Shown here one piece after another: positions 8,476-16,674 of a stretch of 64,000 bases of DNA (the stretch's first letter is position 1; each line of letters starts with the position of its first letter). The notes beneath the pieces were generated by a model. It did no database searches. It saw nothing but the letters and a program-made list of their open reading frames with translations, and was not told where the DNA came from. Origin of the DNA: a virus; the IMG/VR virus record IMGVR_UViG_3300023199_000204, positions 186,001 through 250,000 of that record. One strand, given 5' to 3'. Made by a program: the position numbers and the translations under genes.

Positions 8476-8632
8476 AGAAATAAGTGAAAATTCTAACAAA
8501 GAGTTAGAAATATGTTTAACAGGAATATCTATCTTAATTAAGGAATTAGAGGCAAAAGGATATAAAACTAATTATAATAAATTTGAAGAAGCGATAATGA
8601 ATGCCGTTTCTAAAGCACAAGAATATTTTTAA
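8453..8632 (+). CDS. Small helical protein, 59 aa
   Basis: ATG at 8453 lies inside the end of the tilS-like gene in another frame; the complete frame ends at TAA 8630-8632. The product is acidic and largely helical, probably coiled coil. No family recognised. Confidence 0.45.
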   Translation: MDAQNHLKEISENSNKELEICLTGISILIKELEAKGYKTNYNKFEEAIMNAVSKAQEYF

Positions 8633-8654
8633 ACTTAACTGCTTAGGAAAAAAA

Positions 8655-9029
8655 ATGAATTACGAAAAATATGAAGTAAGAATTTATTCCAATGGAGACA
8701 AATTTTGGTATAAAGAAGGAAAGCTTCATCGGACCAATGGTCCAGCAGTAGAATGTAGTAATGGAGATAAATTTTGGTATCAAGAGGGAAAGCTCCATCG
8801 GGCCGATGGTCCAGCAGTAGAATATGCTAATGGAGATAAATATTGGTATAAAGAAGGAAAGCGTTATCGGACCGATGGTCCAGCAGTAGAATATGCTAAT
8901 GGAGTTAAAGAGTGGTATATAGAAGGGAAAGCATATACTGAGAAAGAGTTCAACGAACTCTTGAAGAACGATTGTAATGGAAAGACCGTCGAAATCGACG
9001 GGAAAAAATATAAGTTGGTTCTACAATAA
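8655..9029 (+). CDS. HRTDGPA-repeat protein A (three repeats)
   Basis: First of three paralogues here. ATG 8655 follows TTAGGAAAA; an upstream ATG at 8601 lacks the family N-terminus MNYEKYEV. The body is a 23-residue MORN-like unit (NGDKxWYKEGKLHRTDGPAVEY), present as three full HR-DGPA copies. A C-terminal module follows (YTEKEFNELL, then GKTVEIDGKKYKL) that all three paralogues share. Such beta-hairpin repeats build extended scaffolds. This copy is the most diverged. Partner unknown. Confidence 0.75.
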   Translation: MNYEKYEVRIYSNGDKFWYKEGKLHRTNGPAVECSNGDKFWYQEGKLHRADGPAVEYANGDKYWYKEGKRYRTDGPAVEYANGVKEWYIEGKAYTEKEFNELLKNDCNGKTVEIDGKKYKLVLQ

Positions 9030-9046
9030 TATTCTTTGGAGAAAAA

Positions 9047-9472
9047 ATGAGCAGAAATATAACTCGTCCTTGGGGAAGCAAAAGAGCTAATCCTAAAAAG
9101 TTTGAATATCAAGAAAGAGCCTCAAATCGTTTAGTTTCACTCCTAGAAAATAATTCAAAGAGAGCTAAAAATAATATTTCTTCAAAAGAATTAGTAAAAA
9201 AACTATGGAAAAAAACCGATGATTTGTATCACGAACAATCATATTACGAAGCCAATTTGAAACTAGCGAGAATGAAAGTAAAGTCCGAACCTAATCGGAA
9301 AAATTACTGGTCTAATGAGATTCTAAAATCAAAAAATAGAATTCACGATGTAAATCTTAAAATAGGAGTTATTAAAAATAAAAGAGCAGAAGCAAGAAAT
9401 GAAATGCTTTTTACAAGAATGGAAGAAATAAAATTTCTAATCAATAGAGTTAAAAGTAATCTTTATCCTTAG
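9047..9472 (+). CDS. Basic helical protein, 141 aa
   Basis: Lys/Arg/Asn-rich, almost entirely helical, with coiled-coil tendency across residues 45-135 and no cysteines or membrane segment. ATG is preceded by TTTGGAGAA. Charge and shape suggest nucleic-acid binding or a structural role, but no family is recognised. Confidence 0.55.
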   Translation: MSRNITRPWGSKRANPKKFEYQERASNRLVSLLENNSKRAKNNISSKELVKKLWKKTDDLYHEQSYYEANLKLARMKVKSEPNRKNYWSNEILKSKNRIHDVNLKIGVIKNKRAEARNEMLFTRMEEIKFLINRVKSNLYP

Positions 9473-9481
9473 GAAATTAAA

Positions 9482-9865
9482 ATGAAATATATATTGATGG
9501 TAGTGAGTATTGTTTTGTTTTCTGGTTGTGGTGAATATCCAGAAAGATGTTTTAAGTGCTTTGCTGATCCGGGAATTTGGAAAATCACCCATAAACTAAA
9601 AGCCACATCTTGTGGTCCTGATTTTCGCGACCATCCTTTGAAAGAAGTAAATACTCTTGAAGGGATAAAATGCGGCGTGTCGTGGCTTCAATACTCAACA
9701 TTTAAAACTCACCCTTTTTCAAATTATACCACTTATTGTGGAGGTTGGATTAATTATGGTCACGAAAAAATAACAGGTGAGGGTGTGTGTGCGTTGTATG
9801 ATGATATAAATGAAAAATATAGATGTAATTATAGAACAAAAATGATTTTTGAAAGGGTAGATTAA
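9482..9865 (+). CDS. Cysteine-rich lipoprotein, 127 aa
   Basis: N-terminus is a lipoprotein signal: a hydrophobic stretch ending LFSGC, with lipidated Cys near residue 16. The mature part has about nine further cysteines (for example RCFKCF, TTYCGGW, GEGVCALY), consistent with disulfides outside the cytoplasm. No domain recognised. One of at least four lipoproteins in the window. Confidence 0.7.
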   Translation: MKYILMVVSIVLFSGCGEYPERCFKCFADPGIWKITHKLKATSCGPDFRDHPLKEVNTLEGIKCGVSWLQYSTFKTHPFSNYTTYCGGWINYGHEKITGEGVCALYDDINEKYRCNYRTKMIFERVD

Positions 9866-9866
9866 A

Positions 9867-10232
9867 ATGGATATTGAAATTGATGTTAGTGAATGGCAAC
9901 CAAGTGAAGCCGAATCAGTCTATAAAGTCCTTGCTTTAATTAACTTTTTTATTGATGCGGGTTATAAGGGAAAACTCCTTAAACTTGCTGAAATGGCGTC
10001 CGCTTGGAGTGAGGAATGGAGAGGAAAGATTGCCGAAAAGAGTGAGGATGAGCAAATCTTTGGTAAGCTAATGCTCAATGTTGCCAAAAATAAACTGCTT
10101 TTTATAAAATCTTTGGATGAACTTCTAACTGAAGTGAATAAGAGTATTATTCTTCTTACTAATAAAAATACGAGTAGTAAAGTTATTAATCCTTTTAGAG
10201 GTTCGGAAAAAATAACTAGAAGGATGAAATGA
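9867..10232 (+). CDS. Hypothetical protein, 121 aa
   Basis: Acidic N-terminal region, then a helical domain (ALINFFIDAGYKGKLLKLAE), then a basic tail. No membrane segment or cysteines. Overlaps the following gene by ATGA. No family recognised. Confidence 0.55.
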   Translation: MDIEIDVSEWQPSEAESVYKVLALINFFIDAGYKGKLLKLAEMASAWSEEWRGKIAEKSEDEQIFGKLMLNVAKNKLLFIKSLDELLTEVNKSIILLTNKNTSSKVINPFRGSEKITRRMK

Positions 10233-10495
10233 AATTAAAAATAAATGAATGGTTTTTTAAAAATGAAGAAATAATATTAGAAATTCCTGGTTTAAAACCA
10301 ATTAAACTTGATGAGATTTGCTTTAATTGTAATAGTGAGTGGCTTGAGGAACAAGTAGAAACAGAAAATTGTCCATTGTGTAATAAAGTTGGTTACCGAA
10401 TTACTGATGCTGGAAAGGCAATACTCGGATTAATTATTAGATATGGTGAAACCTATTATGAAAATAGATCATCTGACGAAACAACAGGTGATTGA
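10229..10495 (+). CDS. Zinc-finger protein, 88 aa
   Basis: Starts on an ATGA overlap. Contains CFNCNSEWLE and NCPLCNKVGY, two CxxC pairs about 20 residues apart, a likely single zinc site. Ends in an acidic tail and TGA-TAA tandem stops. Its last 50 bases overlap the next gene. Function unknown. Confidence 0.55.
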   Translation: MKLKINEWFFKNEEIILEIPGLKPIKLDEICFNCNSEWLEEQVETENCPLCNKVGYRITDAGKAILGLIIRYGETYYENRSSDETTGD

Positions 10496-10988
10496 TAAAT
10501 TAAAAGTAATACGAGCCCAGTTTGAAGTAGCTATATATTCTAGTGAAAACTATTTCAACACTGGCTCAATATTAAGAACAGGACACGGATATTTATGTTC
10601 TAAGTTTTGGATGATAGACTTTAATAAATTTTATAAAAAAGCAACAATGGGTTGTCATAAATATGAAAATATTTCTAAAGTTTCCCTAGAAGAGTTTATA
10701 ACATTTAATAAAAATAGAAACATTATTTCTTTTGAAAGAAGACCAGAGTTAAAAACGAAAGAAATATATGACTTCACATATCCAAATAGACCAATATTGT
10801 TTTTTGGTTCGGAAAAAACTGGCGTGCCGAATGAAATACTTGATGTTTCAAAAGAAATAATTACTATTCCTATGTATGGAGTTCATAATGACTTTAATGT
10901 TGCTGTGGCAGCCAGTGTAGTTATGTATGACTTCACATCTAAAAATAGAATAGTATCATTTAAAGATTGTTATGGAAAAACAACTTGA
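10443..10988 (+). CDS. SpoU/TrmH-type RNA 2'-O-methyltransferase
   Basis: SPOUT-fold methylase signatures are present: motif 1 (NYFNTGSILRTG near residue 37), motif 2 (ILFFGSEKTGVP near residue 120) and motif 3 (IPMYGVHNDFNVAVAASV near residue 143). These form the knotted SAM-binding site. Relatives methylate a ribose in tRNA or rRNA; the target cannot be read from sequence. The ATG at 10458 is an alternative start. It fits the window's tRNA-modifying theme. Confidence 0.82.
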   Translation: MVKPIMKIDHLTKQQVIDKLKVIRAQFEVAIYSSENYFNTGSILRTGHGYLCSKFWMIDFNKFYKKATMGCHKYENISKVSLEEFITFNKNRNIISFERRPELKTKEIYDFTYPNRPILFFGSEKTGVPNEILDVSKEIITIPMYGVHNDFNVAVAASVVMYDFTSKNRIVSFKDCYGKTT

Positions 10989-11664
10989 TAAAATAGCACA
11001 AAGAAAATCTAAAATTATGAATAAACTTAAGAAAGTTTGGAGAATGTTGCCAAGTGATATAAGTCTATATCATTTTTTAAAAATGATCTCAAATCATATT
11101 GAGGAATTTAGCAATAAAGATTTAGAGGCAATTTTAGATGAGAATAGAATTCTTAAAGAAATTTCTAATATAGCCTTTAAAGAAATGTGTCATTCTATCG
11201 AATGGTATGAAAATAATATTAACTATCATAGTGAAAAAATTGTTCTTATCGATGGAGAATATATTTCTTGTAATAAACACAGATTTTTTATATTCAAAAA
11301 AGATAATTATAGATGCAAATGTTGTGGTTTGAAAAGAACTTATTGTTATAAGGAGCTAACTCGTAATAATAAAAAAAATTATTATAACCTTCAACTTTAT
11401 GGAATTGATGTTGAAGAAAGAATTATGATGACAATAGATCACATAATTCCTATTTCTAAAGGAGGATTTAATAGTAAAACTAATCTTCAAACACTGTGTG
11501 AAAGATGTAATTCAAATAAAGGGGCAAGGTTAATTGACTTGTCAACACTAGCAACAGAAATATATAAAAACTATATAAAATTTGAGGGATACGATGACTC
11601 TAAGATATACAAGAATCGACCAAAACAAAGATGTAATTATGCGACGCAACAAGCAAGCGTATGA
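10972..11664 (+). CDS. HNH endonuclease
   Basis: The HNH core is DHIIPISKGG...NLQTLCERCNSNKG near residues 155-185, with zinc cysteines CKCCG upstream and CERC within. A helical N-terminal 100 residues may bind DNA. Free-standing HNH genes in large phages are usually homing endonucleases, which is the likely role. Overlaps the methylase gene before it and the small gene after it. Confidence 0.85.
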   Translation: MEKQLDKIAQRKSKIMNKLKKVWRMLPSDISLYHFLKMISNHIEEFSNKDLEAILDENRILKEISNIAFKEMCHSIEWYENNINYHSEKIVLIDGEYISCNKHRFFIFKKDNYRCKCCGLKRTYCYKELTRNNKKNYYNLQLYGIDVEERIMMTIDHIIPISKGGFNSKTNLQTLCERCNSNKGARLIDLSTLATEIYKNYIKFEGYDDSKIYKNRPKQRCNYATQQASV

Positions 11665-11782
11665 AGTGGAAGTGAGAGATAATCTTAAACTAATTAACCA
11701 GTGTGTCTTTAATAAAGAAAAGAAAGCAGATGAGTTTTTTGAGACACAACTTAAAAATCTAAACTATAAGGATGTGCTATAA
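11594..11782 (+). CDS. Hypothetical protein, 62 aa
   Basis: I use ATG 11594 rather than the TTG at 11582. The gene overlaps the HNH end by about 70 bases and shares an A with the next ATG (TAATG). Charged and helical; no recognised family. Confidence 0.45.
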   Translation: MTLRYTRIDQNKDVIMRRNKQAYEVEVRDNLKLINQCVFNKEKKADEFFETQLKNLNYKDVL

Positions 11783-12030
11783 TGTTGAACTCACATAAGT
11801 TTGAAGATGATAAGCTAATGGCTAACCTCAATAAATGGTCAGAAAATCTAGCAGTGAGGTGGATTGAAAAAACAGACAATACTGTTCCACTTACTGTTCT
11901 TATTAGGGCATCATACAAGCTTGTAGCAATCTGTGCTAGAAAGTCAAATCTATTTACAAAAGAAGTTCTTCATAAACTTCTCGATGTCGAACTGGAAAAT
12001 ATCCCTGAAGGAAAAGGAGTTCCAAGTTGA
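11782..12030 (+). CDS. Hypothetical protein, 82 aa
   Basis: Soluble helical protein with one central hydrophobic segment (LIRASYKLVAICARKS) too polar for a membrane helix. Ends with a TTGA overlap into the next gene. No family recognised. Confidence 0.55.
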   Translation: MLNSHKFEDDKLMANLNKWSENLAVRWIEKTDNTVPLTVLIRASYKLVAICARKSNLFTKEVLHKLLDVELENIPEGKGVPS

Positions 12031-12281
12031 GTCCATATAGAAAAAACGCAGATAATGCTCCAGGGCCACCCGTAAGAAAACCTTGGAGTGGTATTTCAAA
12101 AGCAATAATTAAGTCTAAAAATCAGATTAAAGATGCGATTCAAAATGATAAGTCAATTATTGACTCATTGGCATCGACTAAAGATATTGCTAGTGCTACA
12201 CCAGAGAACTGGTTGGCATTAATGGCTGGAATAATTGCTATAAGTATTGGATTTTGCTTGGTTTTGACAAATGTAATATAG
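12027..12281 (+). CDS. Tail-anchored small membrane protein, 84 aa
   Basis: TTG start overlapping the previous stop, with AAGGAAAAGGAG just upstream as ribosome site. Pro-rich, polar N-terminal 60 residues followed by one C-terminal membrane helix (LALMAGIIAISIGFCLVLT). Probably tail-anchored with the bulk in the cytoplasm. Function unknown. Confidence 0.55.
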   Translation: MSPYRKNADNAPGPPVRKPWSGISKAIIKSKNQIKDAIQNDKSIIDSLASTKDIASATPENWLALMAGIIAISIGFCLVLTNVI

Positions 12282-12315
12282 TATTATAGAATTTTAAAAA
12301 TAAGGATAAATAAAA

Positions 12316-12636
12316 ATGAGTAGGAAGAAAAAAGAAGAAGCTAAAAAGAGACGACGCGAAGCAAAGTTGGTGAGAAAATCTGCTAATTATTTGCGTCACG
12401 GTCCTAAAGTTGGGCACACTGGGCGCCGACAAAAGAAGGCAAAAGATAAGCAATTCAAGCCAGGTCCTGCCAAGTGGGATAAAACACCATATCCTCATTC
12501 CTTCACAAAAGGCTCTGATAAGCGTTTTCGTCCTCCGGGGTCCGCTGGTAGGAAAAAGTATCCGAAACTCCCTCTACGACCTCTGCGTAAGCGTAGGCAT
12601 CTAAGTTCTTCTCCGACAGACCACGGACACATCTAA
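12316..12636 (+). CDS. Very basic protein, 106 aa
   Basis: Over a third of residues are Lys or Arg, with many Pro and Gly and no hydrophobic core, so probably an unfolded nucleic-acid-binding protein. Codon use is richer in G and C than neighbouring genes (CGT, CGC, GGT, CTG), a pattern shared with genes at 22751, 28149 and 43846. It ends in front of a strong hairpin pair. High expression is inferred from the codon use. Confidence 0.6.
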   Translation: MSRKKKEEAKKRRREAKLVRKSANYLRHGPKVGHTGRRQKKAKDKQFKPGPAKWDKTPYPHSFTKGSDKRFRPPGSAGRKKYPKLPLRPLRKRRHLSSSPTDHGHI

Positions 12637-12654
12637 AACAAATAATTTTTTAAT

Positions 12655-12710
12655 CCCCCATTTATTTAGGGGCTTATAATTATGTAATAAAACTTACATA
12701 ATTATAAGCC
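12655..12710 (+). terminator. Strong hairpin (17-bp perfect stem)
   Basis: GGCTTATAATTATGTAA (12671-12687) and its exact complement (12694-12710) enclose the loop TAAAAC. A preceding CCCC (12656-12659) can pair with GGGG (12669-12672), whose last two G are also the base of the long stem, so the two hairpins compete. The following bases are not T-rich. It may end the transcript of the basic protein, protect its 3' end, or block readthrough. Confidence 0.6.
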
Positions 12711-12731
12711 TTCAAATAATAAGGAGAAAGA

Positions 12732-13304
12732 ATGCGTGAATTTGATAGAAAATTTTCTCTTCATCATTTAAGAACTTTTGATAAAGAGCTATTAAGATCC
12801 ATTACTTACATTAAAGGAATTTATATAGCAGGAGGAGCCGCTCTTGCTATGTTTGATAACAAACCAAAAAATATAGTTGATTGGGACATATATACTGAAA
12901 ATTGGAGTGGATTAATGGAAGTTCAAGAAACTCTCAATAGACTTGGGTTTAAAGCTCTTCCAAATAAAGTTGATGATATTATGAACTTTGATAAGAAAGG
13001 AACAAAGGTTCAAGTAATATCAAAATTTATGGCTCCGATGGAAGGTTTATTTAACTATTTTGATCTTTCTATTTGTTGTGTAGGATATAAAGAAGATAAA
13101 TTTTATGTTTCTAGAAATGTTCATAGAGATATAAGAAAAAAAAAATTTAATTTTATTTCAACAACTTCTCCTAAAACTGTAAAAAAAAGAGTTAAAAAAT
13201 ATATTAATAGAGGATACAAGCCAAGCAAAACCTTTTGGAAAGATTTTGAATGGTACTTGAATACTAGAAGGTTTAAAATAGAACAAAGAGGGGAGTTCTA
13301 CTAA
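12732..13304 (+). CDS. Nucleotidyltransferase-fold-like protein, 190 aa
   Basis: The segment IYIAGGAALAM followed about 12 residues later by VDWDIYT has the GG...DxD layout of the polymerase-beta-type nucleotidyltransferase fold. A basic C-terminal region follows (RVKKYINRGYKPSKTFWKDF). Could transfer a nucleotide to RNA or protein, but the classical GS motif is not exact. Preceded by AAGGAGAAAG. Confidence 0.5.
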   Translation: MREFDRKFSLHHLRTFDKELLRSITYIKGIYIAGGAALAMFDNKPKNIVDWDIYTENWSGLMEVQETLNRLGFKALPNKVDDIMNFDKKGTKVQVISKFMAPMEGLFNYFDLSICCVGYKEDKFYVSRNVHRDIRKKKFNFISTTSPKTVKKRVKKYINRGYKPSKTFWKDFEWYLNTRRFKIEQRGEFY

Positions 13305-13466
13305 ATGATTAAAAATATATATTCATTTATTTTTGGGTCAGCTATTGGCTCAACTATCTATTATATTTTAACAAAAAATATTTATGTATCTATAATAGGG
13401 TTTTCTATAGTATCTATAATTGGAATACTTATTTATTCTATGGAGAATAAAGATGAAGTTCCCTAA
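13305..13466 (+). CDS. Two-helix membrane protein, 53 aa
   Basis: ATG overlaps the previous TAA. Two membrane helices (about residues 5-22 and 27-46) and a short charged tail MENKDEVP. Its end overlaps the next gene by 14 bases. Function unknown; complete frame. Confidence 0.5.
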   Translation: MIKNIYSFIFGSAIGSTIYYILTKNIYVSIIGFSIVSIIGILIYSMENKDEVP

Positions 13467-13674
13467 TGCCGATATGGTCTGGAAGAATCATATACTAATT
13501 TCGAGCTTTGAGCAACTAAATAAAGAGCTAATGAGATTTAGTAAAAAATTATGTGAAGAAAACTTTAGAAAATTTCCAAGAGAGTATGGAAAAGCACAAG
13601 GTTATTCTTGTTCTGCTTTTGAAATAAAATCACTTTTAGAAAATATAGAGGAAATATTTAAAAATGATTCCTAA
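13453..13674 (+). CDS. Hypothetical protein, 73 aa
   Basis: Start at ATG 13453, preceded by GGAGAATAA; a longer in-frame start at 13420 would overlap the membrane protein more. Helical, with aromatic and charged residues. Overlaps the next gene by 11 bases. No family recognised. Confidence 0.5.
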   Translation: MKFPNADMVWKNHILISSFEQLNKELMRFSKKLCEENFRKFPREYGKAQGYSCSAFEIKSLLENIEEIFKNDS

Positions 13675-14101
13675 AATTGGTGATAAGGTAAAAATAACTC
13701 CTGATGGGTGGAGAGAAATTAAAAACTGGGTCCCATTTGACAGTATAAATAATATTGATAGAAGGGTAGTTTATACAATTATTAATATAAAAAAACATTA
13801 TTCAAGAATTAAGTTTAATATTAAAGATCTATCGGGAAAATTTGTTCACTTTGAACGGACCATACCTACTTCTCAATTTGGTGTGTTTATGAGTGGCAAA
13901 GTTCCAGTAATATTATTTAAGCCGGTAAACAAAATGAATAATAATTCAGAAGTAAAAAATTGTTTAATGTGTGGTTCTCCTGTACATCTTGGATTTAATC
14001 TTTTTCACTGTAGTAATATTGATTGTGTAAACTATGATGAAAATTTTTATGATAGTTCAGATTACGAAGGCGGTGAAAAACCACATGAGTTTGTATTTTA
14101 A
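13664..14101 (+). CDS. Protein with C-terminal zinc ribbon, 145 aa
   Basis: The N-terminal 85 residues are beta-rich (MIPKIGDKVKITPDGW, resembling an SH3-like barrel). The C-terminal part carries CLMCGSP and HCSNIDC, a four-cysteine zinc ribbon, and ends acidic. Probably a nucleic-acid-binding adaptor. Family not recognised. Confidence 0.55.
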   Translation: MIPKIGDKVKITPDGWREIKNWVPFDSINNIDRRVVYTIINIKKHYSRIKFNIKDLSGKFVHFERTIPTSQFGVFMSGKVPVILFKPVNKMNNNSEVKNCLMCGSPVHLGFNLFHCSNIDCVNYDENFYDSSDYEGGEKPHEFVF

Positions 14102-14103
14102 TT

Positions 14104-14280
14104 ATGAAGTATAATCAAAGACTTATATGGTTTATACTTGATAATTCGATTAAAAATGGAAAGATAAAAGGATATCTTGAAAAAATGTATCTTCGTGATC
14201 AGCTTGAATATAAATCAACCGAAGAACTCGAAGAAATGGCACAAGAATTTAATAGAGGGCAACAACACACGCGTGCGTGA
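14104..14280 (+). CDS. Hypothetical protein, 58 aa, ending inside a repeated element
   Basis: ATG at 14104, three bases after the previous TAA. Helical, acidic C-terminal half (STEELEEMAQEFNRGQQ). The last codons and the TGA stop (14278-14280) are supplied by the palindrome of the repeated boundary element, as if the element had been inserted in or near the gene's end. Function unknown. Confidence 0.5.
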   Translation: MKYNQRLIWFILDNSIKNGKIKGYLEKMYLRDQLEYKSTEELEEMAQEFNRGQQHTRA

Positions 14281-14310
14281 ATTTTGTTTTTTTTGTCTCG
14301 ACGATTTTAC
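14263..14310 (+). repeat. Boundary element, copy 1 of 3
   Basis: A 48-bp sequence found three times (also 22603-22650 and 41952-42000). Each copy has an ACGCGT-centred palindrome (ACACGCGTGCGTG here), then a T-rich stretch, then the invariant GTCTCGACGATTTTA. All three lie at the junction between genes and 50-100 bases ahead of an ATG. A promoter, terminator/antiterminator or protein-binding site is possible. Sequence shows conservation and position only. Confidence 0.75.
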
Positions 14311-14359
14311 ACTCCAAAAAATGAGGACGGACTTTTCACCTTTTTAAAAGGAGGTTATT

Positions 14360-14611
14360 ATGAATACCAAAAGTATTTTAATAGAAATTATTAATGAGAT
14401 TAATATTCAATTATCAAGTCTTTCTAATTTAAAAAATATATATGAAGCAACATCTCAAAAAGAAGAAGTTAAGAAAATTTCTTATACTATTCAAGAGTTA
14501 AATTTAACAAGGAATAATATATATAAAAAACTTCAATCTATTTATGATCTTGAAGATGTTCTTAACATAAAGATGTGGCAAAAACTAAATCCTAATAGAG
14601 CACAGGCATAA
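14360..14611 (+). CDS. Coiled-coil protein, 83 aa
   Basis: First gene after boundary element copy 1, with a strong ribosome site AAAAGGAGG. Fully helical with heptad-like spacing. No membrane segment or cysteines. No family recognised. Confidence 0.6.
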   Translation: MNTKSILIEIINEINIQLSSLSNLKNIYEATSQKEEVKKISYTIQELNLTRNNIYKKLQSIYDLEDVLNIKMWQKLNPNRAQA

Positions 14612-14622
14612 GGGAGAATAAA

Positions 14623-15060
14623 ATGAATAATGAATCAAAATCTTCATTTGAGGGAAGCACTTTTGCTAATAATAATGTTTTGGCAAAAACATTTCGCAAA
14701 ATGCTTAACACTCTTAACGATTACGAATTGAATCTAATTCTAAAAGAAGCTCACGATATAGAAAAAATAAGAATTCAAAGGAAGATTAATAAGGGAAGCT
14801 ACGAGCTTTTGAGCGGAGATGAACTAGAACTCCTTTCAAAAGGTAGGATTTGGGAATCGATAAGAAGATACAAAAATAGAACCAAATGTAATAAGAAATT
14901 CGCAAGAGAAGTAATTAATTTTCATAGTTCAATAGAACGAAAGATTGTTTCAGAATCAGTTTCTGAAGTTCTAAAAGAAGATTATGTAGCCAAGCCTTTG
15001 AAAAACTTCAAGAGAGTATATGATGTTGATCTTGAAGGTCCTCAGCTTCCAACAAGTTAA
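14623..15060 (+). CDS. Hypothetical protein, 145 aa
   Basis: Helical, charged protein; ATG follows AAGGGAGAATAAA. The middle segment KGSYELLSGDELELLSKGRI suggests a helix-turn-helix-like layout, not a firm call. Adjacent to the DUF1360-like gene with no gap. Function unknown. Confidence 0.6.
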   Translation: MNNESKSSFEGSTFANNNVLAKTFRKMLNTLNDYELNLILKEAHDIEKIRIQRKINKGSYELLSGDELELLSKGRIWESIRRYKNRTKCNKKFAREVINFHSSIERKIVSESVSEVLKEDYVAKPLKNFKRVYDVDLEGPQLPTS

Positions 15061-15372
15061 ATGGGAATATTTTTAATTGGCATTGCTGTAGCAGCAATAT
15101 CTTTAACAGTAACCAGATCAGATTTATTTCGTCCATTTAGAAATGATGTTCGTAATGTTAAATTTTTAGGCAAAGTTTTAACTTGTCCTTATTGTTTTTC
15201 ACATTGGATGGCGGCGATACTATCAATATTTTATCAGCCAGAACTTAAAACATATGTGATAATAGAATGGTTTATAGGATTGTTTTGTATAGTAGCAATA
15301 TCAGTTCCAATTATGGCTTTAATAAATTTTTCATTGAACTTTATTCCACCAGAAACTGAGGAAAATTTGTGA
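15061..15372 (+). CDS. DUF1360-like membrane protein
   Basis: The 103-residue product has three or so membrane helices and the marker TCPYCFSHWMAA, matching the CPxCxxxW motif of DUF1360 proteins, which also occur in Firmicutes and phages. N-terminal TRSDLFRPFR is also typical. Role unknown; the CxxC pair may bind metal or be redox active. Overlaps the next gene by four bases. Confidence 0.7.
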   Translation: MGIFLIGIAVAAISLTVTRSDLFRPFRNDVRNVKFLGKVLTCPYCFSHWMAAILSIFYQPELKTYVIIEWFIGLFCIVAISVPIMALINFSLNFIPPETEENL

Positions 15373-15674
15373 AACAATATATTTCTCAAATAAAAACGGT
15401 AATAGAAGATATATTTGAAAGTAATAATGAAAATTATATTAACAATACCCTTGGAACTGGTGCGTATTATTATCTGTCGGATGTATCTAACTTAGTTGAA
15501 GGTCTAGAAGAGGAAGCAGATATAGCTGAACTTAAAATAAAACTTTTCAATAATGAAAAAGAAATTTTTCTTCCTTAAAGAAAGTTAGATAAACGTTATA
15601 TATTAGAAGAGGCAATGAGGAATATTTATAGTATTGTAGAAGAGTGTTCTTATAGACTAATTAAAAGAGGGTGA
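15369..15674 (+). pseudogene. Helical protein interrupted by TAA
   Basis: GTG start overlapping the previous stop. The frame stops at TAA 15576-15578 but continues in the same frame (RKLDKRYILEEAMRNIYSI) to TGA 15672-15674. The continuation is protein-like and helical, so the TAA looks like a single-base lesion, for example CAA to TAA. Family unknown. Confidence 0.5.
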
Positions 15675-15677
15675 ATA

Positions 15678-15987
15678 GTGTCTTACTCGACATTTCCATA
15701 TTATATTTTTGGAACAGATAAATATTTAGATGAGTATAAGGTAGGAAAAGTACAATTATAAGGAAATATTGAGCACAAAGTTATAAGTCAGTTTTTGTAG
15801 AATTTATATTTAAACCAGAAGAATTTATTAATTACCTTTTCCTTGGTTTTAAAATAAATAAAAAAAGATATAATCATTATTTAAAAAAGGATTTGAAGAT
15901 GTAAATTCACTTTTAAACAAAAAGGATCTTTGCAAAAATTTAAAAAAGATTAGAAAGCTTTTTAAAAAGATAAAAATTATATATTAA
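15678..15987 (+). pseudogene. Frameshifted gene remnant
   Basis: No long frame exists, but three adjoining pieces join into one plausible protein after small indels. They are VSYSTFPYYIFGTDKYLDEY; then, after shifts near 15750 and 15780, YKSVFVEFIFKPEEFINYLF; then, after a shift in the six-A run near 15882, GFEDVNSLLNKKDLCKNLKK to TAA 15985. About 103 residues in total. At least three one- or two-base indels. Family unknown. Confidence 0.45.
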
Positions 15988-16002
15988 TTATTAGGAAAAA
16001 AA

Positions 16003-16653
16003 ATGAACTATGAAAGATATGAAGTAAAAGTATATTCTAATGGAACTAAATATTGGTATAAAGAGGGAAAGCTTCATCGGACCGATGGTCCAGCAATAGA
16101 ATATGCCAATGGAGAGAAACATTGGTATAAAGAGGGAAGTCTTCATCGGACCGATGGTCCAGCAGTAGAATATACTAATGGAAATAAAAAATGGTATCAA
16201 GATGGAAAGCTTCATCGGACCGATGGTCCAGCACTAGAGTATACTGATGGAAATAAAAAATGGTATCAAGATGGAAAGCTTCATCGGACCGATGGTCCAG
16301 CAGTAGAGTATACTGATGGAGAAAAACATTGGTATAAAGATGGAAAGCTTCATCGGACCGATGGTCCAGCAATAGAATATGCTAATGGAACTAAATATTG
16401 GTATCAAGAGGGAAAGCTTCATCGGACCGATGGTCCAGCAGTAGAATATACTAATGGAACTAAAAAATGGTATAAAGATGGAAAGCTTCATCGGACCGAT
16501 GGTCCAGCAAAAGAATATGTTAATGGAGATAAGTTTTGGTATATAAAAGGAAAAGAATATACTGAGAAAGAGTTCAATGAACTCTTGAAAAATGATTGTA
16601 ATGGAAAGACCGTCGAAATCGACGGAAAGAAATACAAACTAATACTTCAGTAA
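16003..16653 (+). CDS. HRTDGPA-repeat protein B (seven repeats)
   Basis: Longest of three paralogues, 216 residues. Seven GKLHRTDGPA units spaced 23 residues (69 bases) apart, then the shared C-terminal module ending GKTVEIDGKKYKL. The units are nearly identical in DNA, including GGACCGATGGTCC, itself an inverted repeat. This indicates recent tandem expansion or gene conversion with the copy at 25509. Probably a rigid MORN-like scaffold; partner unknown. Long antisense frames here are artefacts of the repeat. Confidence 0.78.
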   Translation: MNYERYEVKVYSNGTKYWYKEGKLHRTDGPAIEYANGEKHWYKEGSLHRTDGPAVEYTNGNKKWYQDGKLHRTDGPALEYTDGNKKWYQDGKLHRTDGPAVEYTDGEKHWYKDGKLHRTDGPAIEYANGTKYWYQEGKLHRTDGPAVEYTNGTKKWYKDGKLHRTDGPAKEYVNGDKFWYIKGKEYTEKEFNELLKNDCNGKTVEIDGKKYKLILQ

Positions 16654-16674
16654 AATAATAATTTGGATAAAATA

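Noticed and set aside
15991-16491. Long antisense open frames over the HRTDGPA-repeat genes (also near 25503-25790)
   Set aside because: They mirror the 69-bp tandem repeat, lack ribosome sites, have a biased Ile/Phe/Ser composition and lie on the strand with no other genes.
16003-16653. CRISPR-like array from evenly spaced repeats
   Set aside because: The 69-bp units are contiguous coding sequence of a repeat protein with no unique spacers; no cas genes nearby.
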